Below the pieces are notes generated by a model, which was not told where the DNA came from, ran no database searches, and was given only the letters and a program-made list of their open reading frames with translations. Shown piece by piece: positions 44,433 to 53,006 of a stretch of DNA of 64,000 nucleotides. Each line of letters starts with the position of its first letter. Within the stretch, counting starts at the first letter, position 1. Where the stretch lies: contig AAZW01000027.1 in NCBI GenBank assembly GCA_000169995.1, positions 1 to 64,000 of the forward strand. The letters run 5' to 3'. This DNA comes from Vibrionales bacterium SWAT-3 (GTDB lineage Bacteria > Pseudomonadota > Gammaproteobacteria > Enterobacterales > Vibrionaceae). The translations under genes were made by a program, and so were the position numbers.

Positions 44433-45509
44433 TTAAAAGTAGTAACGAATACCCGCAGCAAACTGGTCATCACTGTTTTCGTAGTGATTGCCTACTGCTT
44501 TGTCGTTGCCATTGTCGAACTGGTATTCCGTCCACACTAAGAACTTGTTCTTCTTAAAGTGGTACTCAAGACCAGGGATAATCAACTGACGCTCGTAGCC
44601 GTTCGCATTGTCATCTGTATCTGTTAAGTAGTTAACGTTAAAGGTTGGGCGAAGGCCGTTTTCAAAGTGGTAGTAAGTGAAGAATTCAGCACCGCGGTGG
44701 TCGTAGAATTCTGCCTTGCTGGTGGTTTCCCAGTTCGAACCTTGGCTGTAAGTGAAGCCAACAAATAAGCCGTTATTGGTGTAGTTCACACCCAATAGAC
44801 CAATGCGCTGAGTATCACCATCTTTGATGTTTTGAACGCCTGCGTCAACATCATCGAACTCATTCTGGTGGTAAGCTAGACCAATGGTTAGGCCATCCAT
44901 AACTGTGTATAGCGTTGATGCACCCATACCGTTTTTCAGTGTTGCTGTTTTACCATCAGCTAAGCCAACATCTTCACGAGTCGTTTGGTAGGTAAAGCCG
45001 TATTTCCAGTTGTCGTTGATGTTATTGCGGTAAGTAATTGAGTTTTCTGCTCGGCCAGTACCAGAAGCAATGCCCCAGTCAGACAGGTTGTAGTAGCCAG
45101 AACCACGTGAACCAAATACACGGCCCATATCGGTAAACCAAGCCACATCGTAGAAGGTAGACCACTGCTTAGTACCTGCTGCAATCTTGCCGTACTTATC
45201 GTGCTCTACGCCAGCGTATAGAAGTCGGTCATAAATATTGTCGCCGTTAGCACCAGAATTGTAACCCCATTCGGCATGGCCAAAGCCAGTCCAACCGTTG
45301 TCTAAGCCCATTTGACCTTTTAGGCCAAAACGAGAGCTACCGCTGTTCCATTCGCCATTGTGATCGCCGCCCTTATCATGGTAACGAACGTCAAAACGAC
45401 CATCGATTGTTAGGCTATCGCCCGCGTCATTGGTAAAAGTGTGTGCAGCAAAAGCTGAACCTGAAGTCAGTGCTGTCAGGATCACTGCAGAAAGAATCGA
45501 CTTTTTCAT
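44433..45509 (-). CDS. Gram-negative porin (trimeric, general/oligosaccharide type)
   Basis: 358 residues with a signal peptide ending SGSAFA, alternating aromatic strands (WTGFGHAEWGYNSG, NSITYRNNINDNWKYGFTYQT) and a C-terminal IRYYF, the barrel-assembly signal. Porins of this family let sugars or anions through the outer membrane. Its place between a LacI repressor and an MFS carrier suggests uptake of the same substrate. Upstream is a repeat-rich control region (45632-45713). Confidence 0.9.
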   Translation of the reverse strand: MKKSILSAVILTALTSGSAFAAHTFTNDAGDSLTIDGRFDVRYHDKGGDHNGEWNSGSSRFGLKGQMGLDNGWTGFGHAEWGYNSGANGDNIYDRLLYAGVEHDKYGKIAAGTKQWSTFYDVAWFTDMGRVFGSRGSGYYNLSDWGIASGTGRAENSITYRNNINDNWKYGFTYQTTREDVGLADGKTATLKNGMGASTLYTVMDGLTIGLAYHQNEFDDVDAGVQNIKDGDTQRIGLLGVNYTNNGLFVGFTYSQGSNWETTSKAEFYDHRGAEFFTYYHFENGLRPTFNVNYLTDTDDNANGYERQLIIPGLEYHFKKNKFLVWTEYQFDNGNDKAVGNHYENSDDQFAAGIRYYF

Positions 45510-45631
45510 TGTAATTCTCTTTATTCAGGCCGTAGAAAGCCACCGTGCTTTCAAGCCCGTTATATTAGTAATGGTTTGGCAGGGTGTGCCCATCCGTGAG
45601 GCACAAGTTGATAATCTTGGGTGGAGCTCGT

Positions 45632-45713
45632 TTTCTTAGGTAGATCTCAGTATTTTTGATAGATCTACTTGTCTTTGTTTGATCTACTTTTCTTAGTGAG
45701 ATAAGTAGATTTG
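45632..45713. promoter_or_regulatory. Cluster of AGTAGATC repeats upstream of the porin gene
   Basis: GTAGATC and its complement recur: TTCTTAGGTAGATCTCAG, then GATCTACTTGTCT and GATCTACTTTTCT (direct, about 17 bp apart), then AGATAAGTAGAT in the opposite sense. Four half-sites within about 80 bp suggest binding of an unidentified regulator in front of the porin. Confidence 0.4.
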
Positions 45714-45721
45714 TAGCAAGT

Positions 45722-45749
45722 TGCCGAGGGCGAGAAGGAGCCCTCGGCA
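45722..45749. terminator. Strong hairpin after the SnoaL-like gene
   Basis: TGCCGAGGGC (45722-45731) and GCCCTCGGCA (45740-45749) form a 10-bp GC stem, 50 bp downstream of the minus-strand SnoaL-like gene. No T-run follows, so it may protect mRNA or act as an attenuator. Confidence 0.6.
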
Positions 45750-45798
45750 GTCATGTCTACCTAGCGTAGGTAAGAACTAGGCAGGCAATAGGGCAGGG

Positions 45799-46815
45799 TT
45801 ACAGCGTTGGGTTCATGATAGTAGAAGTGCGTTCGAACACGTCTAGACCTTGCTGCTTCAACCAGTAAGGAAGGTCGATCAGTACCCAGTTCTCAGATAG
45901 CTTGTCGCCGTCACGGTAGTAAACGTCAACCACTTGCATATCTGCGCGAACTTCGCCACCAGTCATACCTAGGAAACCACCTGTTGGTGTGTTTGATAGG
46001 TTTGGCCAACCGAAGAAACAAGAGAAGCTACCTTCAGCGAAGCGACAAACGTGACCATTAAACTTCTTGTCTTTCAGGTTGTTACGGAAAGGAAGTTGGT
46101 GTTGCTTCTGGTAACGAGGAATGGTGTAAGATGCACCGATACCACAAGGACCGTACCAGATCATATCTTTAGACCAGCTCTTCTCTAGCACTTCTGGTGG
46201 GCAACCCATAGCGCCGCTGTCGTTAAGTGCAGATAGGTCATCAACCATTTTGTTCACTAGAGCAAGCGTAGCTACGCCTTCTTCTGGTGCTGCATCTTCA
46301 AACAGTAAACCGTCGTGGTTACGTGGGCCAGGGTATACGAAATGCTTACCTGTTGATGGTGGTAGTGGGTAGCAACCCGCTTGGTCCATCATGCCTAGTA
46401 GGTCTAGGAATAGACCTGTCTTAGTGATTTTGCCGTCAACAACACAGTTAAATTCTGCGTAGCGAACGTTCATGATTTTGCCAGTAGGGCGCATGCCTAG
46501 GTATTCAGCGTCGAATAGACCCATGAAGTGACCCATGCTCATTACCCAAACCTCATCTGGGTTGATTTCGTTGTTACCGCCGATGAAGATATCTTGACGA
46601 CGCTGCATGCGAGTCATTGATTTCATCATTGGAGCCCAGAATATGTCAGCTGCCGCTTGAGCGCCTTCTTGCTCACGGAATGGGTAAACACCGCGCCACA
46701 AGTAATCTTCAGAAGTGTGTGCTTTTAGTACTTCAGCAACGTTCTCATGAGTTGCGTTTTCCATTGCATCAAAGTATTCGCGAACAATGCGTTTAGCTTC
46801 TTGATATTTAGACAT
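45799..46815 (-). CDS. SnoaL/NTF2-like protein with two domains
   Basis: 338 residues. Both halves show the NTF2/SnoaL-like pattern (YFDAMENATHENVAEVLKAHTSEDYLWRGVYPF, then LVNKMVDDLSALN...SWSKDMIWYGPCGIG), so it is probably a tandem duplication of the fold. Such proteins are cyclases, isomerases or hydratases acting on small polar substrates. It lies 127 bp after the MFS gene on the same strand and is likely a catabolic enzyme for the carrier's substrate. Confidence 0.75.
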   Translation of the reverse strand: MSKYQEAKRIVREYFDAMENATHENVAEVLKAHTSEDYLWRGVYPFREQEGAQAAADIFWAPMMKSMTRMQRRQDIFIGGNNEINPDEVWVMSMGHFMGLFDAEYLGMRPTGKIMNVRYAEFNCVVDGKITKTGLFLDLLGMMDQAGCYPLPPSTGKHFVYPGPRNHDGLLFEDAAPEEGVATLALVNKMVDDLSALNDSGAMGCPPEVLEKSWSKDMIWYGPCGIGASYTIPRYQKQHQLPFRNNLKDKKFNGHVCRFAEGSFSCFFGWPNLSNTPTGGFLGMTGGEVRADMQVVDVYYRDGDKLSENWVLIDLPYWLKQQGLDVFERTSTIMNPTL

Positions 46816-46877
46816 AATTCATTCTCTTTTTGTTGTCGAGTCAACATTTGGAACAGGACTCGATTTGGATTTTGTTA

Positions 46878-46897
46878 CCGGCTGACTGTTCAGCCGG
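46878..46897. other. Hairpin between MFS and SnoaL-like genes
   Basis: CCGGCTGA-CTGT-TCAGCCGG is a perfect 8-bp stem with no T-run. It may adjust relative expression or stability within the transcript. Confidence 0.55.
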
Positions 46898-46942
46898 AAT
46901 AGTGTTTATTCGTTGTCTTGAAAGACCTTTAGCGAAAGGGGA

Positions 46943-48238
46943 TTAAGCCTTAGCTGCTTCCGCTTTTTTGCTCTTGTCGAAGATGCCGCCTTTCAATGTT
47001 TCTGGTAGAGATAGCCACAGTAGACCTGCCACAATCCATACAATCGGTGAGCCCCACATTGCTGTTGCAAGGTCGCTGCGCTCTTGGATGAATACCAACA
47101 CCATTGGTGCCCACATACCGATGATACGACCACCGTGGAATAGAGCTGCGCCGAAGCTACGTAGGTGAGCTGGGAACAGTTCTGAGAAGTAGCCACCCCA
47201 TACCGCAGAAGCTGATAGGCCGAAGTTGTAGATAAGACCTAGGATAGCCAGCATGTTTAGGCTGCCGATCATCACGTCGCTTGGAGCTACGAAGAATACT
47301 GAAGCCATAACACCTGCAAGGATGAAACCGAATGCGTTTACCTTACGACCGTATTTATCCGCGATTGCACCCCATACCCAAGCACCGAATAGAGAGCCGA
47401 ATGCCGAGATAGAGAAGATGATGCCGATAGTCGCGCCATCAAACTGACGAACTTCTTTTAGGTACGTTGTCACGAAGCCTGAGAAGAATTGATAACCGTA
47501 GAAGTTAAGACCCGCTAGCAATAGACAAGTGATGGTTAGCTTGCGGTACGGTGCGCTAAGCATCTCGCCCCAAGAACCTTTCTTCGCAGGTGCATTTGAT
47601 GCTTCAGCTTCTGCTTGATCTTCTTCACCGTAAGCGATCACTTTCTTGTCGCTCGGAAGAATAAAGATCATTAGTGCTGCCGCTGCTAGAGGAGGGATGC
47701 CACCAACCCACATTAGGCTCTGCCACGGTGCGTCAATGCTAGAGATAAACGCTGCGTAAGCACCCATCGCCATTAGAGCTACCGAGAACATAGAAGAAGC
47801 GAATGCCGTCAACTTGCCGCGAACCGTTGGCGTGAATAGGCCGATCATTAGGCTTACTGCTACTGTGAAGTAGCCACCCAAAGAAATACCGATGATGAAA
47901 CGCATGGCTGCCCACATAGCGTAGTCAGTAAACATCATGTTGATGATCGTTGCGCCGCCGTTCAGTGCTGTGATGACAATAAGAGTCGATTTCTTACCAA
48001 AGTTTGATGCCACCCATGCACAGCTTAGGGCACCAATAAGCGCACCAACCGATTGCCATGTATAGAACTGAGCGGTATCCGCTAAGTTAATACCATCATA
48101 CGCATCAACGATGTATGGGCGTACGTAGTCAATAATTACAAAGTTATAACAATAGAAAAAGTAGCCCACTAGAATTGCAAGATAAGCAGCTACCCTTTGA
48201 ATCATAGGAACTTCGCTCATGTGTTTTTTCGTAGTCAT
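46943..48238 (-). CDS. MFS transporter
   Basis: 431 residues, about 12 membrane segments, with a cytoplasmic break near residue 210-225 (EDQAEAEASNAPAKKGS). The loop motif after segment 8 (WGAIADKYGRKVNAFG) is the MFS GxxxDRxGRR-like signature. It most resembles aromatic-acid and sugar carriers, but the substrate is unknown. Porin, LacI and SnoaL-like genes next to it form a likely uptake-and-use unit. Confidence 0.9.
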   Translation of the reverse strand: MTTKKHMSEVPMIQRVAAYLAILVGYFFYCYNFVIIDYVRPYIVDAYDGINLADTAQFYTWQSVGALIGALSCAWVASNFGKKSTLIVITALNGGATIINMMFTDYAMWAAMRFIIGISLGGYFTVAVSLMIGLFTPTVRGKLTAFASSMFSVALMAMGAYAAFISSIDAPWQSLMWVGGIPPLAAAALMIFILPSDKKVIAYGEEDQAEAEASNAPAKKGSWGEMLSAPYRKLTITCLLLAGLNFYGYQFFSGFVTTYLKEVRQFDGATIGIIFSISAFGSLFGAWVWGAIADKYGRKVNAFGFILAGVMASVFFVAPSDVMIGSLNMLAILGLIYNFGLSASAVWGGYFSELFPAHLRSFGAALFHGGRIIGMWAPMVLVFIQERSDLATAMWGSPIVWIVAGLLWLSLPETLKGGIFDKSKKAEAAKA

Positions 48239-48586
48239 GACCGATAAACCTTTATTTTATATAGGGTGTTTTTAGTTTTGATTACGGTGTAGTGGTTATT
48301 GGCTGTCACTACACAGTCTTCGTTTCGGGAGAGATAATAGAGTTTTTGTGGTTATTAGATCCGTGATCAAAGTCAATTTTAAAATGAGTGCGTACCCATT
48401 TTGTGTATTTTGGTGATCTTGATCCCATTAGATCGCGTTTTTGGCACTTTATGCATGTTTTGAGTGATTATTCATCTATGTTAGTGACAATACTCACACT
48501 TACAGGGGGTTTTTGAGGGAAGTTAGCCAATTTTAAGTAATATTGGCTGCGAATAATTTGCGAAATATAATAAACGGAATCTACAA
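48239..48586. promoter_or_regulatory. Divergent control region, MFS / SSS symporter
   Basis: 348 bp. Perfect hairpin arms GTGTAGTG (48287-48294) and CACTACAC (48307-48314) lie in the MFS leader. A LacI-type near-palindrome with central CG sits at 48381-48400 (complement AATGGGTACGCACTCATTTT; 7 of 9 positions symmetric in its core). It resembles the site upstream of the LacI gene, so the regulator may bind both. Confidence 0.5.
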
Positions 48587-50128
48587 ATGGTTACGTACTC
48601 AAGTTTTGTAGTGATTGCCCTTTATGTGCTAACTACTTTATTTATCAGCTACTTAGTTAATAAGCGCTATAGCGTTGGTGGCGATTTTTCAACTGGTGGG
48701 AAACAATTTGGTTGGTTTACGGCAGGTGTGTCGATTCTTGCAACCTACATCAGTGCGATGACGTTCGTGGGTATGCCTGGCTGGGTTTATAGCTCTGGTA
48801 TGGAAGCGATGAGCGTTCATTTGAATTACCCAATAGTGATCTTTTTTGCTGTAGTTTTCTTTGTTCCTGTTTTTTACAAGCTTGGCCTGACTTCAATTTA
48901 TGAATACCTAGAGCACCGCTTTGGCGTTGTTGCTCGTACGATCAACTCCATCGTATTTATTGTGGTTCAATGTATTTCTGCAGGTGTCATTTTGTATGCA
49001 GTAGCGCTGATCTTAGTACAAGTGCTACCCATCGGGATTTCTGAAGCAATTATTTATATCAGCCTGTTCACCGCTCTTTATACCTATGTTGGCGGTATCT
49101 CAACCGTAATATGGACCGACATGCTGCAGTCGGCAGTATTGATTATCGGTAGCATAGCGATCTTCGGCCTATTACTGATGAAGATTGATGCGGGGGAGGT
49201 GTTGTCTCCTGAGCATCTGAATATTATTAACCTCGAATTTGACCTGGGTGTCGACACCACATTGTGGGCAGGCGTGGTGGCAGTGAGTTTTTTACACTTG
49301 AGTGTCTATGGCACTAACCAATTGATTATTCAAAGAACGCTGGCGACAAAGGATGTGAAAACCGCACAGAAATCTATGCTGTTGTGTGGCTACGGCGCCT
49401 TCTTCATCTACCTATTTTTTGCGGTAATGGGCGTGCTGCTAAGTGTCTTCTACCAAGACAATAGTTTTGAAAACAGTAATGAAGTTATTCTCGATTTTGT
49501 GTTTAACCACACCAATCCAATCATTGTCGGTTTAGTGATTGCTGCGTTATCAGCTGCCGCTATGTCGACTCTAGACTCGACCTACAACTCAATGGCAACC
49601 GTCGCAACGTTCGATTTTTATAAGCGCTTTTTCCGTAAATCCGCCTCCGATGCACACTATGAATCGGTAGCAAGAAAGATGAGCCTTGTTGCCGCAGCAT
49701 CAGTAGTTGTTCCTGCTTTGCTGGCTGTTTCTAATGAGTCTGTGCTCAAAACCATTGCTAGCCTGACTTCAATTTTTGTTGGTATCCGTCTTGGCTCTTT
49801 CATCCTTGGACTGTTTTTCAAGAAAGCGAATGAGAAGGGTGTGATTGCCGGCAGCATAGGCAGTGTGGTTGTGGTGTTTATTGCCAAATACAGTGGTATT
49901 TCATGGCCTTGGTTTGCCTTGATTGGCACGGTGGTTTTCTTAGTGTTAGGTGTTGTTGTGAGCCGTTTCTGGGGAGAGGTGACACAGCAACAACACGAAT
50001 TTATCGCCAAGCAAAAGCACTTGTTCGCTAAGCCTACCGCGAGTCATTACGGCTTGTTGGTCTTTGCGGTTGTGACGATCGCTGCTTGTACTGTTATCCC
50101 TGATTGGCTTTATGCCGCTCTTTCTTAA
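48587..50128 (+). CDS. Sodium:solute symporter (SSS family)
   Basis: 513 residues, about 13 membrane segments, with family motifs YISAMTFVGMPGWVYSSG and the later ALSAAAMSTLDSTYNSMATV (sodium-site serines). It imports a small organic solute with Na+. It is followed 26 bp later by L-serine dehydratase on the same strand, so serine or a serine-yielding compound is a reasonable substrate guess, but a sugar acid controlled by the neighbouring LacI set is also possible. Confidence 0.9.
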   Translation: MVTYSSFVVIALYVLTTLFISYLVNKRYSVGGDFSTGGKQFGWFTAGVSILATYISAMTFVGMPGWVYSSGMEAMSVHLNYPIVIFFAVVFFVPVFYKLGLTSIYEYLEHRFGVVARTINSIVFIVVQCISAGVILYAVALILVQVLPIGISEAIIYISLFTALYTYVGGISTVIWTDMLQSAVLIIGSIAIFGLLLMKIDAGEVLSPEHLNIINLEFDLGVDTTLWAGVVAVSFLHLSVYGTNQLIIQRTLATKDVKTAQKSMLLCGYGAFFIYLFFAVMGVLLSVFYQDNSFENSNEVILDFVFNHTNPIIVGLVIAALSAAAMSTLDSTYNSMATVATFDFYKRFFRKSASDAHYESVARKMSLVAAASVVVPALLAVSNESVLKTIASLTSIFVGIRLGSFILGLFFKKANEKGVIAGSIGSVVVVFIAKYSGISWPWFALIGTVVFLVLGVVVSRFWGEVTQQQHEFIAKQKHLFAKPTASHYGLLVFAVVTIAACTVIPDWLYAALS

Positions 50129-50154
50129 TTGACCGATTCTTTACTGGTATATCT

Positions 50155-51525
50155 ATGTTATCGATCTTTGATATCTACAAAATTGGTGTGGGGCCATCGA
50201 GCTCACACACTAACGGCCCAATGATTGCGGGTTTCCATTTCACTCAATTAGTCGCAGACAGAATCACAGAGGTGGTGCGTGTTCAGGTCGATCTTTATGG
50301 TTCGTTATCGTTAACCGGAATAGGTCACCACACCGATAGAGCAACCATCTTGGGTTTGCTTGGCAATAAGCCAAACACGATTAAGATCACCAGCGCGAAT
50401 GAAGCGATGCGACGCGCTATCGACAGTGGTGAAATGCAATTGAGTGGCAGCCACGCGATTGGCTTTAACTACCAAACCGACATGCTTTTTCACGAAGACA
50501 ATCTGCCCCTGCATGAAAACGGCATGATGATTACCGCGTTTGATCAAGCTGGAAAGGTAATTATCGATGAAACCTACTATTCGATTGGTGGTGGTTTTAT
50601 TGCAACCGCAGATGAGCTGCAAAACGGTACCAAAACTGAATCGGTAGAAGTTACTTACCCTTTCAAGAATGCCGATGAAATGCTGAAACAAGCTGAAGAC
50701 AACGGCATGAGCCTAGGTGGAATGATTCTGAAAAATGAGTCGGCCTTCCATGATGCAGATGCTATTGCAGAAAAGGCAGACCAGATTTGGCGCGTGATGT
50801 CGCGTTGTATGGAACGTGGCTTTGAGACGGAAGGTATTCTTGATGGCGGCTTGAACGTCACTCGCCGTGCGCCAAACTTATTGAAAAAGCTAGAAGCGAA
50901 TGCAGCCGTTGAAAACGATCCAATGGAAATCATGGATTGGATTAACTTGTTTGCCTTTGCCGTCAGTGAAGAAAATGCGGCTGGTGGTCAAGTAGTCACA
51001 TCACCAACTAATGGTGCAGCGGGCGTGATTCCGGCTGTGTTGATGTATTACCATCGCTTCATTAAAGAGTTGGATACCAAGCAACTAAAAGACTTTTTAG
51101 CGGTATCGGGCGCGATCGGTATTTTGTACAAAACCAACGCTTCCATTTCAGGTGCCGAAGTAGGGTGCCAAGGTGAAGTCGGCGTATCGTCTTCTATGGC
51201 GGCTGCGGGTTTAACTGCATTGCGCGGTGGCAGCAACGAGCAGATTTGCATTGCCGCAGAAATCGCGATGGAGCACTCATTGGGTATGACGTGTGACCCA
51301 ATTGGTGGTTTGGTACAAGTGCCGTGTATTGAGCGAAATGCAATGGGTGCGATGAAAGCAATTAATGCATCACGCATGGCATTGAAGCGTAATAGTAAAT
51401 CCTTGATCTCACTTGATAAGGTTATCGCGACAATGTACCAAACAGGTAAAGACATGAATAAAAAGTATCGTGAAACCTCATTGGGCGGTTTGGCGCTCAT
51501 TCATCTCGCACACCCTTGTGAGTAG
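50155..51525 (+). CDS. sdaA: L-serine ammonia-lyase (iron-sulfur, single chain)
   Basis: 456 residues, normal length. The N-terminal IFDIYKIGVGPSSSHTNGPM is diagnostic. Cluster cysteines lie in GCQGEVGVSSSMAAAGLTAL, MTCDPIGGLVQVPCIERNAM. It converts L-serine to pyruvate and ammonia with a [4Fe-4S] cluster. The start is at ATG 50155, preceded by the SSS stop. The symbol is by homology; sdaB is an equal paralogue choice. Confidence 0.9.
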   Translation: MLSIFDIYKIGVGPSSSHTNGPMIAGFHFTQLVADRITEVVRVQVDLYGSLSLTGIGHHTDRATILGLLGNKPNTIKITSANEAMRRAIDSGEMQLSGSHAIGFNYQTDMLFHEDNLPLHENGMMITAFDQAGKVIIDETYYSIGGGFIATADELQNGTKTESVEVTYPFKNADEMLKQAEDNGMSLGGMILKNESAFHDADAIAEKADQIWRVMSRCMERGFETEGILDGGLNVTRRAPNLLKKLEANAAVENDPMEIMDWINLFAFAVSEENAAGGQVVTSPTNGAAGVIPAVLMYYHRFIKELDTKQLKDFLAVSGAIGILYKTNASISGAEVGCQGEVGVSSSMAAAGLTALRGGSNEQICIAAEIAMEHSLGMTCDPIGGLVQVPCIERNAMGAMKAINASRMALKRNSKSLISLDKVIATMYQTGKDMNKKYRETSLGGLALIHLAHPCE

Positions 51526-51582
51526 GGACCGGCTCAGTCTCAAGCTTTTATAAGTCTGATACTCTTGTAAGAAAGACAACAA

Positions 51583-51615
51583 AAAGCCCAGTCGCATTAT
51601 CGCTGACTGGGCTTT
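51583..51615. terminator. Bidirectional terminator between sdaA and Lrp-type gene
   Basis: AAAGCCCAGTC (51583-51593) and GACTGGGCTTT (51605-51615) form an 11-bp stem; the genes converge. Confidence 0.9.
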
Positions 51616-51630
51616 CAAGTTTTTAGGCAA

Positions 51631-52116
51631 CTAATCTTGCAGTGGGAGTTGGTAGCTGTTTTTAAGCTCTTTCACTGAGATGTTAGATTGAATCGCACTC
51701 ACGCCTTTGACTCGTCTTATTGAGCTAATACGCTCAAAGTACTCTTCCAAATCCTTTGCTAACACTTGCACCATGTAGTCGGCACCACCTGCAATACAGT
51801 GACACATCGGAATCCAATCGGTAACGGCAACAAACTCTTCGAACGGCTCTGTGTTTTCAACTTCGTGGTTGCCCAACGTCACTAAGGTAAAACCAGCCAC
51901 GTGAAAGCCTAATTTCTTGCGATTGAGCTTGGCGGCATAACCGTCGATATAGCCTGTTTCTTCCATGCGTTTCCAACGGCGCAAACATGGAGTTTCACTG
52001 AGGTTTACCTTCTCGGCGAGCTTACTGTTGCTCATGCGACCGTCTTGTTGGATATGTCCTAAGATGGCGATATCTGTGTCATCTAATACTTCTTTGGTGG
52101 ATTCTTTCTGTTTCAT
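51631..52116 (-). CDS. Lrp/AsnC-family regulator
   Basis: 161 residues. The N-terminal HTH is MSNSKLAEKVNLSETPCLRRWKRMEETGYI; the C-terminal RAM ligand-binding domain contains CHCIAGGADYMVQVLAKDL. It is divergent from a LysE exporter, the classic pairing in which an amino-acid-responsive regulator controls its exporter. It may also sense serine pools, given sdaA beside it. Confidence 0.9.
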   Translation of the reverse strand: MKQKESTKEVLDDTDIAILGHIQQDGRMSNSKLAEKVNLSETPCLRRWKRMEETGYIDGYAAKLNRKKLGFHVAGFTLVTLGNHEVENTEPFEEFVAVTDWIPMCHCIAGGADYMVQVLAKDLEEYFERISSIRRVKGVSAIQSNISVKELKNSYQLPLQD

Positions 52117-52238
52117 GGTGATTTTAGAAAAATCTTGCTCAAATTTGCATTAATATTAGCCTATATAGCAATTTAATTTCTAGTCGAATCTGTAAACTCT
52201 CTCCCTATCAATACTTTACTTACTAGGAGTGAGAGGAA

Positions 52239-52847
52239 ATGAGCTCTCAATTAATGCTGGCGTTCTTGCTATTTTCAACATCGATTGCAATTACACCTGG
52301 GGCAGGGAATATCGCATTACTTGGGATTTCAAGTCGTTATGGGTTTGCTGCAACTTTGCCTTTTGTCTCTGGTAACGCTTTTGGCATCATCATCGTACTG
52401 GCAGGGTCCAGTGTCGGTTTGGTGAGCCTATTCACTCTTTACCCAGAGCTATACAATATTTTGAAGTACGCGGGTGCGGCTTATTTTCTGTTCATGGCGT
52501 GGTCGATTGCCAATATGCAAATCGAAGAGAGCAACACCGATAACCGTTCGGGCTTTGTGTCGGGTGTGTTGGTTCAGGTGTTAAACCCTAAAGGTTGGAA
52601 AGGTTGGATTGCTTCGTTAACTGTGTTTTCTCAGTTCATCACTCCGAACGCAGACTATCTGATTCAAGTGGTGACCATTATTGCAGGCATGGTGATCACG
52701 GGCGTACCGTGCATGTTGGTGTGGGCGTATTGCGGCACGATGCTTAAAAAGCTGCTTCAATCACCAAAACAGATGATGGTGGTAAACCGTTGTTTGGGCG
52801 GAAGCCTCGCACTAGTGGTTGCCTTTATGCTTTATCAACCAGCGTAG
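52239..52847 (+). CDS. LysE/RhtB-family amino acid exporter
   Basis: 202 residues, about six membrane segments, with the family start STSIAITPGAGNIALLG and the central NPKGWKGWIASL. It exports amino acids. Divergent from the Lrp-type gene (122 bp between starts), which likely activates it. TAGGAG precedes the ATG. Confidence 0.9.
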   Translation: MSSQLMLAFLLFSTSIAITPGAGNIALLGISSRYGFAATLPFVSGNAFGIIIVLAGSSVGLVSLFTLYPELYNILKYAGAAYFLFMAWSIANMQIEESNTDNRSGFVSGVLVQVLNPKGWKGWIASLTVFSQFITPNADYLIQVVTIIAGMVITGVPCMLVWAYCGTMLKKLLQSPKQMMVVNRCLGGSLALVVAFMLYQPA

Positions 52848-52861
52848 AGCGTCTTTACCAA

Positions 52862-52896
52862 AGAAAAAAAACCACTCCTAAATCCATAGGAGTGGT
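52862..52896 (-). terminator. Terminator for ahpF
   Basis: ACCACTCCTA pairs with TAGGAGTGGT; on the minus strand it is followed by a long T-run, placing it about 110 bp after the ahpF stop. Confidence 0.85.
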
Positions 52897-53006
52897 GTCT
52901 AAATATCGACAAAGTCGTTAACGATAAACAGTCAGTTAATCATCACTAATAAGTTAATCATAACTGATACGTTAACAAGGACACTTAAGGAAATTTGCTT
53001 ACAAGA

